Below, one piece after another: positions 1-12,563 of a stretch of 64,000 nucleotides of DNA. Position 1 is the first letter of the stretch, and each line of letters starts with the position of its first letter. Below the pieces are notes generated by a model, which saw only the letters and a program-made list of their open reading frames with translations, did no database searches and was not told where the DNA came from. Source of the DNA: Fragum whitleyi (Eukaryota > Mollusca > Bivalvia > Cardiida > Cardiidae); the NCBI GenBank assembly GCA_948146395.1, contig OX411548.1, forward strand, positions 39,213,737 to 39,277,736, in the 5' to 3' direction. Both the position numbers and the translations under genes were made by a program.

Positions 1-250
1 CTTCACACAAAAAAGGACCATCTAGGAAGTCGATAAAATCGATATTTAAAAAAGGGATTGGGTCTAGCATAGGAAAACTAGATGCCGCATTTCAAACAAT
101 CTTACACTGGGAGGTAGTTTGATCATTCTAGATTCAGAAAATAAGCACACTGGGAAAAGTTTTTTTCCTAGTCAGTCTGCGCAGCCTGACAAATGTCGAC
201 ACTTTACGCACAACCTAGGTGGTACCTTTTCATGTGACAGGTCACAATTA
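1..250. mobile_element. partial copy of the TGTGACC MITE family
   Basis: AAAAAGGACCATCTAGG near the start and ATGTGACAGGTCACAA near 235-248 match the ends of 42261-42490. The body has CAGTCTGCGCAGCC-like text. The left tip is lost at the window edge. Confidence 0.55.
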
Positions 251-1325
251 ACTTATTTAAACCCAATGTATTGTCATCACCTTGGCGTGACAAACTTTAA
301 CCTAATTCAAATCTCTGTTGTTATAGAAGATATCTTCTTGAAACTTGGAATGTGTGTTTACCAACACAAGGGCTATCCTTAAAGCAATTTACTCCCCTTT
401 TCAACTTAGATTTTTTGCTTTTTGCAGCAGCTGCAGCAAAGCCTTGGCACCCGTAGAAGGTGCTTGTTTTAAATATCATACATACATGTATATTGTAAAA
501 TATTGCCCATGTAAGACTGTGTGCTCTTTTTTTAGATTTCTTTTTGTAGAGTAGGTCATCTCTATGACCAATTATCGTTACTAAACAATGGAACTATCAA
601 CCCTAATAGGCCTGTGATTTATTAATTTTACCAGTAACGTCCTACCTTTTAGCTTTAAAATTGTAACAAATTAGATGAAATGGTTTGAGTTTAATTTCTA
701 CTCACAGATCCATTTGTTTAAAAATGACTTGATAGTAGGGCAGATGAACTTACTTGAGCTTGATATTTGATGACTTAATTTGGGTGATATCCTTAAGATA
801 TTGTTAGAAACATGAATACAGTCAAGCCAGTCACTAACTGTTAGCATTCTGATCCATAGATCATTTAATCTTAACAAATGATTATTACTTTGTTAAAAGA
901 ACTGAATAAATGACATTTTAGAAAGAAATGCATTCTTATCAATATTTGGTCCTTGAAAAGTTTTACAAATTCCTCCCCGGAATAGAAAATAATTTTGATA
1001 ATTTCATGCCTCATATTGATAGATTGTGAGCATATTGTTTTGTTCTTTCTGCTTGATGCTGTTGTTATATCTTTCAAGGTCATTTGAATGGTCCACTTTT
1101 AAATGTCAGATATGTTAATATTTTCTGATAATGGCACATCTTATTCCAAAAACATTTGAAAAGTTTTTTGATGGACACCATATACTTTGAACCTATTCAT
1201 TAAACATAAATCGAAAGACTGCTCCAGACAATCAATCAATTAATGACTGACCAATCAAATCAATTATTTATACCGGAATGTCTATTTACACCCCATGTTT
1301 TCCACCATTTTGCTGCAATATTTAT
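250..1325. other. no gene seen
   Basis: AT-rich, with short chance frames only. No convincing splice sites or repeats beyond the MITE at the edge. Confidence 0.5.
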
Positions 1326-1358
1326 TAGCTCCACTGGCTATTTTGCTCCAATATTTAT

Positions 1359-1800
1359 TAGCTCCACTGGCCAAAGGCCACCAGGGCTAGTGTCATGGTG
1401 CTGTGTCTGTTGTGCATCTGTCCGTGCAGTCGTAAACTTTTCTTTAAAAATCTTCTCCTCAGAAACTACTGGATGAATTACAACCAAACTGCACAGGATT
1501 AATCCTTGGGTGACCCTCTTTCAAAGTTGTTCAAGAAATTTTGATCCAATGAAAAACATGGATTTAATTGACATGGCTAATTTCAAAATATGGTAAAAGT
1601 GAGTTTCTCAGATACTAATTGATGGATACCAATTAAATTTTAAATGAATGGTCCTTGGATGACCCCATATCAGTCTACCAAAAATTATTGTAATAGGGTG
1701 AAAAGGGTTTTCTCTGATTTGACCCCAAGACCTGGTTGTTGACCCTAGTTGACCCAATTTTGAGCTCTTCCAAAATTGCATCAATACAATCATTTAACCA
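1359..1800 (+). mobile_element. Helitron-like family A, 5' part only
   Basis: Starts TAGCTCCACTGGCC, with a duplicated start at 1326. It continues through the CGTAAACTTTTCTTTAAAAA block and the CTCAGAAACTACTGGATG block. The hairpin 3' end is missing. It abuts another repeat starting at 1852. Confidence 0.7.
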
Positions 1801-1851
1801 AATTTAAGGTTGGTTGGGTGAACAATGTGCATGCAGGTTTGCTTTTCTTTT

Positions 1852-3059
1852 TAGCTCACCTGAGCACAAAGTGCTCAAGGTGAGCTATTGTGATCGTAGA
1901 ATGTCCGTCGTCAGTCGTCTGTTGTCCACAAGTCTTTTAAACATCTTCTCCTCCTAAACCAGTGGGCCAATCTTGATGAAACTATGCAGGGATGTTCCTT
2001 GGGTCAAGCTCTTTACCAAATTTGTTCAAATAAATGAAATCCACCCTTAACTTTCCCCTCACCCTTAACAAAAAAGGGTGAAAATATGAAAATCTTTTTA
2101 AATCTTCTTTTCTGAAACCAGAAGGCAGATAGCTTTTATATTTGGTATGTAGCATCATCTAGTGGACCTTTACCATATCATTTGTTCATATCAAGACCCT
2201 TGGGTTATATTTGGGCTTTGCCAGGGCCCAACCCTTTTTACATAAATCAAAGAGCGAAAATCTTTATTCATTTTTTTGAACATTTGACCCTGTGACCTAG
2301 TTTTGACCCAATTTGGAACTCATTTAAAATAAAGGTCACCCAAGGATCATTCTGGTTTCATTGAGGTCAGGTTGGTGGTTCAGGAGGAGATATTTTTTGA
2401 AGATTTTCGACTCAAAATAAGCCCCACCCTGCCACACCCTAATCTAAGGGCCATTCAAAAATTCACGAACAATTTTTGAAAAGGGTCATCAAAGGAACAA
2501 ATTCTGGTTAAGTTTCATTTAAATTGGCCCAGTGGTTCAGCAGATGTTTTTCAAAGATTTCATGCTCAAAATAAGCCTAGCCCTACCATGCCCATACTTG
2601 AGGGTCAGTCAAAATTTCTTAAACAATTTAAGAAGAGGGTCACCCAAGGGACATTCTGGTAAAGTTTTATTGAAATCGGCTCAATGGTTCAAGAGGAGAT
2701 GTGGTTCAAAGATTTTGGGCTCAAAATAAGCCCCGCCCTTCCACTCCCAAATTTGTTGGTCAATCCAAAATTTCTTGAACAACTTTAAAAGAGGGTCCCC
2801 CAAGGAACATTCTGGCCAAGTTTCATCAAAATCCACCCATTGGTTTAGGAGAAGATGTTTAAAGAATAGTTTACCCATGGACAGACAGACGCATGTCAGA
2901 CACCCTGCCATGAAAATAGCACACTGTGTTTCGGTCAGTGGAGCTTAAAAAAGTGTCCTCTTAGCGCATACAAGGTAAATGTTGATGAGGGACGTCACTT
3001 GAAGGACAACCACCTAACCACATTAGCTCACCTTGAACACTTTGTGCTCAGGTGAGCTA
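1852..3059. mobile_element. Helitron-like family B/A composite with two AGCTCACCT hairpin ends
   Basis: Starts TAGCTCACCTGAGCACAAAG and ends with the inverse (CTTTGTGCTCAGGTGAGCTA). The interior has repeated text such as GAACATTCTGG and AGTTTCATTGAAATC with spacing of about 140-150 bp. Two 5'-type ends face outward, so it is a fusion of opposed copies. An inverted A-type end (GTCAGTGGAGCTT) is at about 2935. Confidence 0.65.
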
Positions 3060-3350
3060 AAAACAGACACCATCTGCAGCTATATAATTGTAATACTCTT
3101 GGAAGTGACAATTACCCAATGGAAATTAGCCTTTTAAGGTGGTATGTCTGCATGTTTTTGTGTCCCTAAGTTATTAAGATCCATAGATGTTTTCAGTGGG
3201 TTAAGCACACTCACTTTTGCCATATGTACATTTGCATCACAAAGATGTAGTTCAGTGTATTTATATTTTTTGAATTGCTCGTTTATACACAATTGATCCA
3301 ATTCATGTGTTAATAGAAAGGAACAATTTCCCTGTCTCCGGTCAAGGTCA

Positions 3351-4560
3351 ACAAGAGGATCATGGTTGTTCTAAATCGCCCACCTAAGAATGCGAGTTCA
3401 AATTTACAAAAAGTCTTTTGTCAATTTCTCAATAAAATAAAGTCATATACTGGATCAGATTACTCAGAGCTATAACTTCCAATATAATATAATGAAAGTT
3501 ACAGTGAATTATTTCAAAAGATCAATGAGATCATAACTACAAGTTTTGAAAATTAAAAGTCAACAGGTTTAGAACATCTATCACTTAAATCTTAAATTTG
3601 GCCCGACACGATTGGGCTTATCTCGATTTTAGGGTTATAGTTTCAATCATTTTGGCAGCAGAAAATATGAATCAATGCTGACACAAGTGAAAAGTATGAA
3701 GCATAAATTTTTTAGAGGAAAATATTTCTTAAGAATTTCTTTTCGATATCTGTCTATGGCAAAGGATCCCAACAACAAAGGCCTAAATTTGATCTGAAAG
3801 CTTTTTTTAGAGTTTTGTTCTGAGCAATGACAATTCTCTAGGCCAATTTGACAGGTGTATGCTTTGTTGTTTAGAAAGAGAAAATATTGGGCACTTCATT
3901 CTTTATTATATAAAATTCTAGACCCCAACAACAAAGGGCTTTTTCAAGTTGGTAGACTAGTTTTACCAATTTCTGCTGAATGGCCCTAGGAGGTCATGCC
4001 AAATATCAGTTTTTAGCTGAATGTTTAGAAGAATCTAAAGATTTTGATCTGTATTTCTATGTGAAATAAGGAATTCCACAACATAGGTCTAATGATAAAG
4101 TTAATGCAAAGTTAAAGGGTCCAAGGCAAATGTGTCATGCCAAATGAATCGGGTTTAGGCCTTTTGGTTTTGGAGAAGATTTTGAAAAAAATGTGCTTTA
4201 TTTCTATGTAAAATATGGGATCCTACAATATAGTCCTTATCTTTAAGAATTTTAATATCTTTAAGAATTTTGGTAGACAAATATTGGGCAATGCTTCATA
4301 CCAAATATGAAAGCTCTAGCCTTTTGGTTTGGAAGAAGACGATTTTTATTTTTTTTGACTCCCTTGCCATGGCAATCAGAGTTCTTCATGGATTCCAATT
4401 CTGTGAAGTTTTTTTTTGAAAGACCTTGTCCTAAATATTTTTTCTGTGAAGTTTGGCTGAAAACGTATGGATAATTGGGGACAGATGGACGGTTTCAAAA
4501 CATTGATCAATCACAATAGCTCACAATAGAGCACTTTGTGCTCACTGCTCAGATGAGCTA
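3351..4560 (-). mobile_element. Helitron-like family B, diverged copy
   Basis: Left end ACAAGAGGATCATGGTTGTT with CGCCCACCTAAG. Right end is a damaged GAGCACTTTGTGCTC hairpin followed by GATGAGCTA. The interior has decayed repeated text (CCCAACAACAAAGG at about 3768 and 3922). Confidence 0.6.
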
Positions 4561-4928
4561 AAAATAGTGCCCTACCACTGGTATATTTGGAGTTCATTTT
4601 GAAATTTTAGATACAAACTTTGAGAAGGGTTGTCAAAGGAACATTCCTAGCGAGTTTGGTTGAAATTGGTCAGTTGAATAAAGACAAGAAATTGGTCAGT
4701 TGAATAAATTGACCCATTGTTTTAGGAGGATAAGATGTATTAAGAAATAGTTGATGACAGATCAAGAGTGGCCCTAAAAGCTCAACTTGAGCATGTTATG
4801 CTCAGGTGAGCTAAATCACAACTCTTCCTTTAATGAGAGAAGACAGTGAAAGTTTTTAATTCCTTTATTCAAGTTATCAACATCCCTTAACACCTTCACT
4901 CAGATCCACTTTTAGTTCTTGATTTTTG

Positions 4929-5164
4929 TTAGTATTCCTCATTCATAGTTCTTGAAATTCTTCTAGTTTTCATGTTGTCAAGGGAATATCTGCACATTTT
5001 ATTTTTGTAATTCTTGCAGGGCCATCTATAATTGTTGCCTCTCCTAAAACATATGGTATCGTATGTAGATGTCATGTAGAATTTTTTTTTGTTTTGTATA
5101 CCTTTTCTTCTTTCACTAAATTTACCATCCAAGGGTTTACTTACTATGAGAACATTCCATTTTA
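4929..5164 (-). CDS. possible last coding exon of an unrecognised minus-strand gene
   Basis: A strong acceptor (CTTCTTTTTACAG) is followed by an open frame of 78 codons beginning VKWNVLIVSKPLDGKF and ending at TAA. An AATAAA lies about 60 nt further on the minus strand (near 4866-4872). The peptide is basic and Cys-containing, with no family recognised. It may belong to the gene starting at 13516, but I could not find intermediate exons with matching phases, and a decayed copy is equally possible. Confidence 0.25.
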
Positions 5165-6459
5165 CCTGTAAAAAGAAGAAGTTTTGAAATAAGATTACAT
5201 TAGGAATGGCTCAATTTTTTAGAAAAAAATCTGTCTATTTGTATTGATAAGCTTGACCTAATGTATTTCCTTGACCTTTGTTGCAGCAGATGTATATTGA
5301 ATACATCTTTCAACAAGCCAATGAAGCCATAAATATATATTTTTCCATCATGTTCAGGTGATTTAAAAACCATAAATTTTGGCATGATATTAGTAAAGTT
5401 TAAATTTTCCATTGATTTAAAAAAAAAAGTAAACAAGTTTTTGCTTCATTCTTTTTTCTCAGACATTTTTTGAAGAGGATCACCTTTGAAAATTTCTGAC
5501 TGTTTCAATGAGATAAGCTCAGTAGTTTGAGTAACTTGAGCAGTCAGTCAATTGGCATCGGACAACAGGCTCAGTGACCTTTAAAAGTCTTCTCTCTTTA
5601 GCATTTTGGGGTGAACTAAAATATTTTTGAAAATCACTAACTATGCTTGGATTCATAAAAAAATCCAGTTAGTTAAGAGGTTTGTTTGTAATGGGTTTAA
5701 TACTGTTCTTTTGTTTAGGGTTTAAAAATATTCTCAATATTACTGCAGTTTGCAATGCTGCACCAAATCAGTTTCCTGTGTTTTCTCACACCAAAACAAC
5801 CATAATATTTCATGGAAATCATAAGCTGCTAATCCCACTTATTTATACTACAAGTCATATGCACATTTTGTCCATGTCACAATGACTTTTGTTAGGTAGA
5901 AAGTAGGTACTTGACATAGGGTTTGAATTCACTACTCCAACATTGACAGCTAAACAAGTAACTAACTGATAGATGAAATTTATTGTTCTTTTTGTCAGTT
6001 GAATTTTCTGTATAATTTACAGAGATGGTAATGACATGGTTACCAGTACATTCATTTGAGGTTTACGGTTTACACAGAGCAAGAAGTAAATTCTTACCTT
6101 ATAAAAGTAATATATTTATCTATCTAAATGCAGCCGTTTAACATGGTTTCTCTTTAAAATTCAATTTCAATCCCAATACCAGCACTGGTCCCTGAAAGAT
6201 AAAAAAAAAAAAAGTAAAAAGCATGCACCACAGTCATGTGGATGCTTACAGTCAGATGCTGAATGAGGAACAGTTATTAAAGAGGGAAAATAATTTTTAC
6301 AAAAAAAGCATTTAGTTTTGTTTACAGTACATCTTTCTCTGTTCACCGTGAAAATATATTCCAAATTTCAAGTGCATGCCTTAAGCAGGGCTAATGTTTG
6401 ACTCTTAAACCAGGGTTTGACCCTCAAAAATATCATTTTATCTTATTTCAACCATTAGA
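5165..6459. other. no clear gene
   Basis: A minus-strand frame at 5270-5400 (PKFMVFKSPEHDGKIYIY) has protein-like composition but no phase-compatible splice sites. A strong acceptor at about 6192 and donor at about 6096 on the minus strand bound a segment that is closed in all three frames. Confidence 0.4.
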
Positions 6460-7335
6460 AAATGAGGCCTCTAGAGTACACACAAGGTTTTCTAAAATTT
6501 GACCCCATTATGACCCCACCTGACCTGATTTCTATCTTGACAGGAATTTGATTGTGACAAACATTCTAAAACAGAAGACATTTGAGCCAAAAATGTGGCC
6601 TCCAGGGAGCACACATAGATTAAATCGAGGCCAACATTCTGACAAAGCTTCAAGACATTTTGGCAAAAATGTAGCCTAGGGGTACACAAGATTTTTCTAA
6701 AATTTTACCCCATTTTTTGACCAAATTTCGATCTTGACTTAGACTTGATGTAGACAAACATTCTGACCAAATTTCAAGACATTTGGGGAAAATGTGGCCT
6801 TCAGTAGAGAACACACAAGGTTTTACTGAAATTTGACCCCTTGGCCACATTTTTTACCCAACTTGACCCAATTATGATTTAGATGGGGAAAAACATTGTG
6901 ACCAATTGTCAAAACATTTAAGCCAAAATTTGGCCTCTTGAGAGAACATATGTTGTTTTATTTCTAAAATTTGAACCTTTGACAATATTTTGAACCCACT
7001 TGACCCAATTTCCAACTTGACTACCACTTTATGGAGACAATCTGACCTAGTTTCAAGACATTTGGGCAAAAATGTGGCCTTTAGTGTGCACACAATATTT
7101 TCTTAAATTTGACCCCTTGGTCCCATTTTTGACCCCACTTGACCCTGTTTGAATTTGACATAAATTTGGTTAAGATAAACATTCTGACTAAGTGTCAAAA
7201 CACTTGGGCAAAAAATGTGATCTCTATCACACAAGGTTTTTCTAAAATTTAACCCCTTGACACCATTTTTTACCAAACTTGACCAAGTTTTGATGGGAAC
7301 AAACAATCTGACCAAGTTTCAAGACATTTAGACAA
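6460..7335 (-). mobile_element. older family B array, left part (interrupted by 7336-10202)
   Basis: Diverged units of about 140-150 bp with CACAAGGTTTTTCTAAAATT, TGACCCAACTTGACCC and GACATTTGGGCAAAAATGTG. It continues at 10203-10301 after the inserted copy, where the terminal hairpin is found. Confidence 0.75.
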
Positions 7336-7626
7336 ACAAGAGGGCCATAGTGGCCCTAAATCGCTCACCTGAATGAACTGTCGAAAATAGTTTAAAGTAG
7401 ATTTAGAAAGGATGAAGAATTCTTACCAAATTTCAGGTCGATTGGGCAAAAATTATGCCTCTACACTGCTTACAAGGTTTTTCTAAGATTTGACCCCGTG
7501 ACCTCATTTTTGACCCCACTTGACCCAATTTCAAAATTGACCTAGATTTCATCAAGATGATCATTCTGACCAATTTTCAGGTTGATTGGGCATAATATAT
7601 GGCTTCTAGAGTGTCTACAAGGTTTT

Positions 7627-8526
7627 TAGCTCCACTGGCTGAAAGCCACTGGGGCTATTGTCATGGCGTTGTGTCCGTCGTGCGTCCGTCCGTGCGTGCG
7701 TGCGTCCGGTCGTAAACTTTTCTTTAAAAATCTTCTCCTCAGAAACTACTGGATGGATTTCAACCAAACTTCACAGGAATGATCCTTTGGTGACCCTCTT
7801 TCAAAGTTGTTCAAGAAAATTTGATCCAATGAAAAACATGGATTAAATGGGCGTGGCTTATTTCCAAATATGGTAAAAAGTGAGTTTTCTCAGATTCTAA
7901 TCAATGGATACCAATTAGATTATACATGAATGATCCTTGGGTGACCCTTTATCAGTCTACAAAAAATCATGGTGATTGGATGAAAAATATGCATTTTATG
8001 GGCAGAGGTCAATTCTCTATATGTTATATAGTGGAAACTTTGAAAATCAATTTCTCAGAATGTAATCGATGGATATCAACCAAATTTCACTGGAATGATC
8101 CTTGAGTGACCCTTTATTAGTCTACAAAAAATCATTGTGATCGGATGAAAAATATGCATTTTATGGGCAGAGGTCATTTCTCTATATGTTATATAGTGGA
8201 ATATTTGAAAATCATTTTCTCAGAATCTAATTTTTGGATATCAACCAAATTTCACTGAAATGATCCTTGAGTGACCCTTTAACAGTGTACCAAAAATTAT
8301 TTTGATTGGATGAAAAATATGCATTTTATGGGCGGAGGTCATTCCTCAATATGTTAAATAGTGGAAACTATGAAAATCATTTTCTCAGAATGTAACTGAT
8401 GGAATCATTTTCAACATCAGTTGAACCCCAAATACATGTGTATCTAAAAATCTAGTCAAAATATTTATTTGCTTTTACAAGAATTTCATGCCTGTGGAGC
8501 GACTCAAGCCATTCATGGCTTTCTAG
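7627..8526 (+). mobile_element. Helitron-like family A, full copy nested in family B
   Basis: Begins TAGCTCCACTGGCTG and ends with the hairpin AAGCCATTCATGGCTT and then TCTAG. A (CGTG/CGTC)n patch lies near 7680. About 165-bp internal tandem units repeat from 7900 to 8400 (TCTCAGAATGTAAT recurs at about 8053, 8219 and 8385). The flanks, joined, rebuild a family B repeat unit (acaaggtttt followed by t-rich text), so both ends are defined and insertion was within a T run. Confidence 0.88.
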
Positions 8527-10120
8527 TTTCCAATATTTGACCCTGTGACCTCATTTTTGACACCACTTGACCCAATTTCGAACTTGTGCGAGATTTCATC
8601 AAGACAACCATTCTGACCAAATTTCAAGTTGATTGGGCAAAGAATGTGGCCTCTAGAGTGTCTACAAGGTTTTTCTAAGAATTGACCTTGTGACCTCATT
8701 TTTGACCCCACGAGACCCAATTTCCAACTTGTGCAAGATTTCATCAAAACAATAATTCTGACCAAATTTCAGGTTGATTGGGCAAAAAATATGGCCTCTA
8801 GAGTGTCTGCAAGGTTTTTCTAAGAATTGACCCTGTGACCTCATTTTTGACCCCACTTGACCCAATTTTGAACTTGTACGATATTTCATCAAGACAATCA
8901 TTCTGACCAAATTTCAGGTTGATTGGGCAAAAAATATGGCTTCTAGAGTGTCTACAAGGTTTTTCTAAGATTTGACCCCATGACCCCATTTTTGACCCGA
9001 CTTGACCCAATTTCAAACTTGTGCGAGATTTCATCAAGACAATCATTCTGGCCAAATTTCAGGTTGATTGGGCAAAAAATATGGCCTCTAGAGTGTCTAC
9101 AAGGTTTTTCTAAGAATTGACCCTGTGACCTCATTTTTGACCCAACTTGACCCAATTTCGAACTTGTGCGAGATTTCATCAAAATAATAATTCTGACCAA
9201 ATTTCAGGGTGATTGGGCAAAAAATATGGCCTCTAGAGTGTCTACAAGGTTTTTCTAAGAATTGACCCTGTGACCTCATTTTTGACCCCACTTGACCCAG
9301 TTGTGAACTTGTCCGAGATTTCATCAAGATGATCATTCTGACCAAATTTCAGGTTGATTGGGCACAAAATATGGCTTCTAGAGTGTCTACAAGGTTTTTC
9401 TAAGATTTGACCACGTGACCTCATTTTTGACCCAACTTGACCCAATTTTGAACTTGTCCGAGATTTCATCAAGACAATCATTCTGACCAAATTTCAGGTT
9501 GATTGGGCAAAAAATATGGCTTCTAGAGTGTCTACAAGGTTTTTCTAAGAATTGACCCTGTGACCTCATTTTTGACCCCACTTGACCCAATTTCGAACTT
9601 ATGCGAGATTTCAACAAGACAATCATTCTGGCCAAATTACAGGTAGATTGGGCAAAAAATATGGCTTCTAGAGTGTCTACAAGGTTTTTCTAATATTTGA
9701 CCCCGTGACCTCATTTTTGACCCAACTTGACCCAATTTCGAACTTGTCCGAGATTTCATCAAGATGATCATTCTGACCAAATTTCAGGCTGATTGGGCAA
9801 AAAAAGTGGCCTCTAGAGTGTCTACAAGGTTTTTCTAAGAATTGACCCTGTGACCTCATTTTTGACCCCACTTGACCCCATTTTGAACTTGTCCGAGATT
9901 TTATCAAGACAATCATTCTGACCGAATTTCAGGTTGATTGGGCAAAAAATATGGCTTCTAGAGTGTCTACAAGGTTTTTCTAAGATTTGACCCAGTGACC
10001 TCATTTTTGACCCCACTTGACCCAATTTCGAACTTGTCCGAGATTTCATCAAGACAATCATTCTGACCAAATTTCAGGTTGATTGGGCAAAAAATGTGGC
10101 CTCTAGAGTGTCTACAAGGT
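8527..10120. repeat. tandem array, 145-bp unit, about 11 copies
   Basis: Each unit carries TCTACAAGGTTTTTCTAAGA, TTGACCCTGTGACCTCATTT, TTCATCAAGACAATCATTCT and AAATATGGC(T/C)TCTAGAGTG. Spacing is 145 bp over many consecutive units, with few differences. It is internal to family B copy 7336-10202. Confidence 0.93.
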
Positions 10121-10202
10121 AAATGTTGACGACACACGACACACGACGGACATCACGCGACCACAAAAGCTCACCTTGAGCACTTCGTGCTCAGGTGAGC
10201 TA

Positions 10203-10301
10203 AAAATGTGGCCTTTAAGAGTGCACACAAGGTAAAAGTTGACACCAGACAGCACCCTATCACAAAAGCTCAACTTGAGCACTTAGTGCTAAGGTGAGCT
10301 A
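10203..10301 (-). mobile_element. older family B array, right end
   Basis: Continues the array broken at 7335 (AAAATGTGGCCTTTAAGAGTGC) and ends with the hairpin AGCTCAACTTGAGCACTTAG and GGTGAGCTA. Confidence 0.8.
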
Positions 10302-10385
10302 AAAACAAATAAAGAAAACAAATGGAAATGTCAGATAAAGTCAATTCTAATTTTCTGTATCAACCTAAGTTAAGAACTTTCAAAT

Positions 10386-10402
10386 ATATATATATATATA
10401 TA
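10386..10402. repeat. (AT)n microsatellite
   Basis: Short run of AT dinucleotides. Confidence 0.8.
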
Positions 10403-10632
10403 TCATAAATTGAAAGTGATTTTTTATGGTGTAACTAATAGTTCTCAGTACTCCCATTAACTGTTGGTATTCAAATTGGATTAATAAGAAATAAGACATT
10501 CATATTTGGAACCCAATGCCCCCAACAAAAAATGTAGTTCAAATTTTGAAAACATTTTGTTCATTATTGCATGAACCACACTTATTCTTTATTTTTCATT
10601 TCAATTTGTTTGTTTTTGTTACGATTTAAAAA

Positions 10633-11505
10633 CTAGAAAGCCATGAATGGCTTGAGTCGCTCCACAGGCATTAAATTCTTGTAACAGCAAATAAATGTTT
10701 TGACTAGATTTTTAGATATTGGGGTTCTACTGATGTTGAAAATGATTCCATCAGTTACATTCTGAGAATATGATTTTCACATTTTCCACTATTTAACATA
10801 TTGAGGAATGACCTCTGCCCATAAAATGCATATTTTTCATCCAATCAAAATAATTTTTGGTACACTGATAAAGGGTCACTCAAGGATAATACAAGTGAAA
10901 TTTGGGTGATATTCAAAAATTAGATTCTGAGAAAATGATTTTCAAAGTTTCCACTAAATTATATATAGAGAAAGGACCTCTGCCCATAAAATGCATATTT
11001 TTCATTCGATCACAGTGATTTTTTGTAGACTGATAAAGGGTCACTCAAGGATCATTCCAGTGAAATTTGGTTGATATTCATCAATTATATTCTGAGAAAA
11101 TGATTTTCAGTTTCCACTATATAACATATTGAGGAATGACCTCCGCCTATAAAATGCATATTTTCCATCCGATCACAATGATTTTTGGTAGACTGATAAA
11201 GGGTCACCCAAGGATTTTTCATGTAAAACTTAATTGGTATCCATCAATTAGAATCTGAGAAAATTCACTTTTTACCATATTTGGAATTTAGCCACACCCA
11301 TTAAATCCATGTTTTTCATTGGATCAAAATTTCTTGAACAACTTTGAAAGAGGGTCACCCAAGGATCATTCCTGTGAAGTTTTGTTGAAATCCATCCTGT
11401 AGTTTCTGAGGAGAAGATTTTTAAAGAAAAGTTTACGACCGGACGGATGCACGACGGACACAACGCCATGACAATAGCCCCAGTGGCTTTCAGCCAGTGG
11501 AGCTA
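10633..11505 (-). mobile_element. Helitron-like family A, full copy
   Basis: Minus orientation, 873 bp. CTAGAAAGCCATGAATGGCT is at its left edge (3' hairpin end) and CCAGTGGAGCTA at its right. Three to four diverged internal units of about 165 bp. 3' flank TT on the element strand. Confidence 0.88.
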
Positions 11506-12563
11506 AAAACAACATTATCTACATCAAAATCTCACCATAGACATTTCCACATAAATACAAAATACAAGTACAGGGTAAGAGGTTGTATAGCTGGTCTTAA
11601 ACTTGAAACGTTTTTCTCAAAGAAACCCTTAGTTATGGAAACTCAATGGAAATAATTGCAATGAATACCCTAAACATTTGGTTTTTGTCATTTTTTTTTC
11701 TTCAAATATTTCAATCTAAAATAAGAACGTATACATCATGTTTATGTCTGATTTTTTACTTTATATTTTTGCTGGAATCATTTTAGCCTTTGACCGGTAT
11801 ATTTACCTTAAGACTCTTAATCAAATATACAGAAAGCAGAAATCCCAATGGTAATGTTTTCTGATGATCTGTGAAAGGCAAAAGCTTTCTTCTGTAGGCA
11901 TCTGGCAGGTCTATTTCTTTTATCAATATGGTGACTGAAATATAATGTCAGTATTCTTTTAAATGTTATTTACACATTGAATTTTGAAAAAATAGAATCC
12001 TTTCGAATACTACTTTTTTTTTTATGCTATGGACACAATTGTGGAAAAAGAAGAAACTCCTTGACCAAAGTAATTTCTTCTTTTCTCATCCTGTTTTTAT
12101 ACAATTGTTTCCTAAAATTGCTTAAAATGTATAAAGTTTTCATTGAGGAACTCTTCTTATTAGACAGGACCAGTAAGATTCAAGGCTTAAAGGTCTGAGG
12201 AGCTGGTGTAAAATAAGAAATAGCAAGAGCGTAGCTCCCAATACGCAATTTACGCAAGTGCGTAAAAGAAATAATTATCTGTTGAATAATATCAGTGATG
12301 AATGATCATAACATCGAAACTACAGCTTATTAAAGCCGTAGCTTTGATGGTTTGATTATTCACCAACGCTAAAATCATAAAAAGGGAGCGGAGAGAAGGC
12401 TTCCATCTTTTTCACAGTCCACAAATCGCCTTTATCCTATTTATTTGGTAGTCGCCTTCGGAGTGCGTAAAAATTTCAAAGTCCTAGATACGCCCATGAA
12501 TAGTGTGTGTCGATTCCTAAAATTGTTGATCAAGCATTACAAACCATCTGTGACCATTATGAA

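Larger units (their letters stand above)
7336..10202 (-). mobile_element. Helitron-like family B, full copy with 145-bp tandem array
   Basis: Left end ACAAGAGGGCCATAGTGGCC (stem GGGCC/GGCCC) and CGCTCACCTGA. Right end is the 34-nt palindrome at 10168-10201 (AGCTCACCTTGAGCAC and its inverse), then TA. The interior is a 145-bp unit repeated about 11 times from 8527 to 10120, plus two units before the inserted A element (7627-8526). The overlapping 82-codon open frames on the minus strand repeat every 145 bp and are not genes. Confidence 0.88.

Noticed and set aside
6097..6191. Minus-strand exon between a strong acceptor and donor
   Set aside because: All three frames contain stops, so it cannot be an internal coding exon. 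A noncoding exon cannot be excluded.
8523..10070. Series of 79-85-codon minus-strand open frames with similar protein sequence
   Set aside because: They recur every 145 bp, overlap and end in the same way. They are readings of the tandem array, not a repeated protein.
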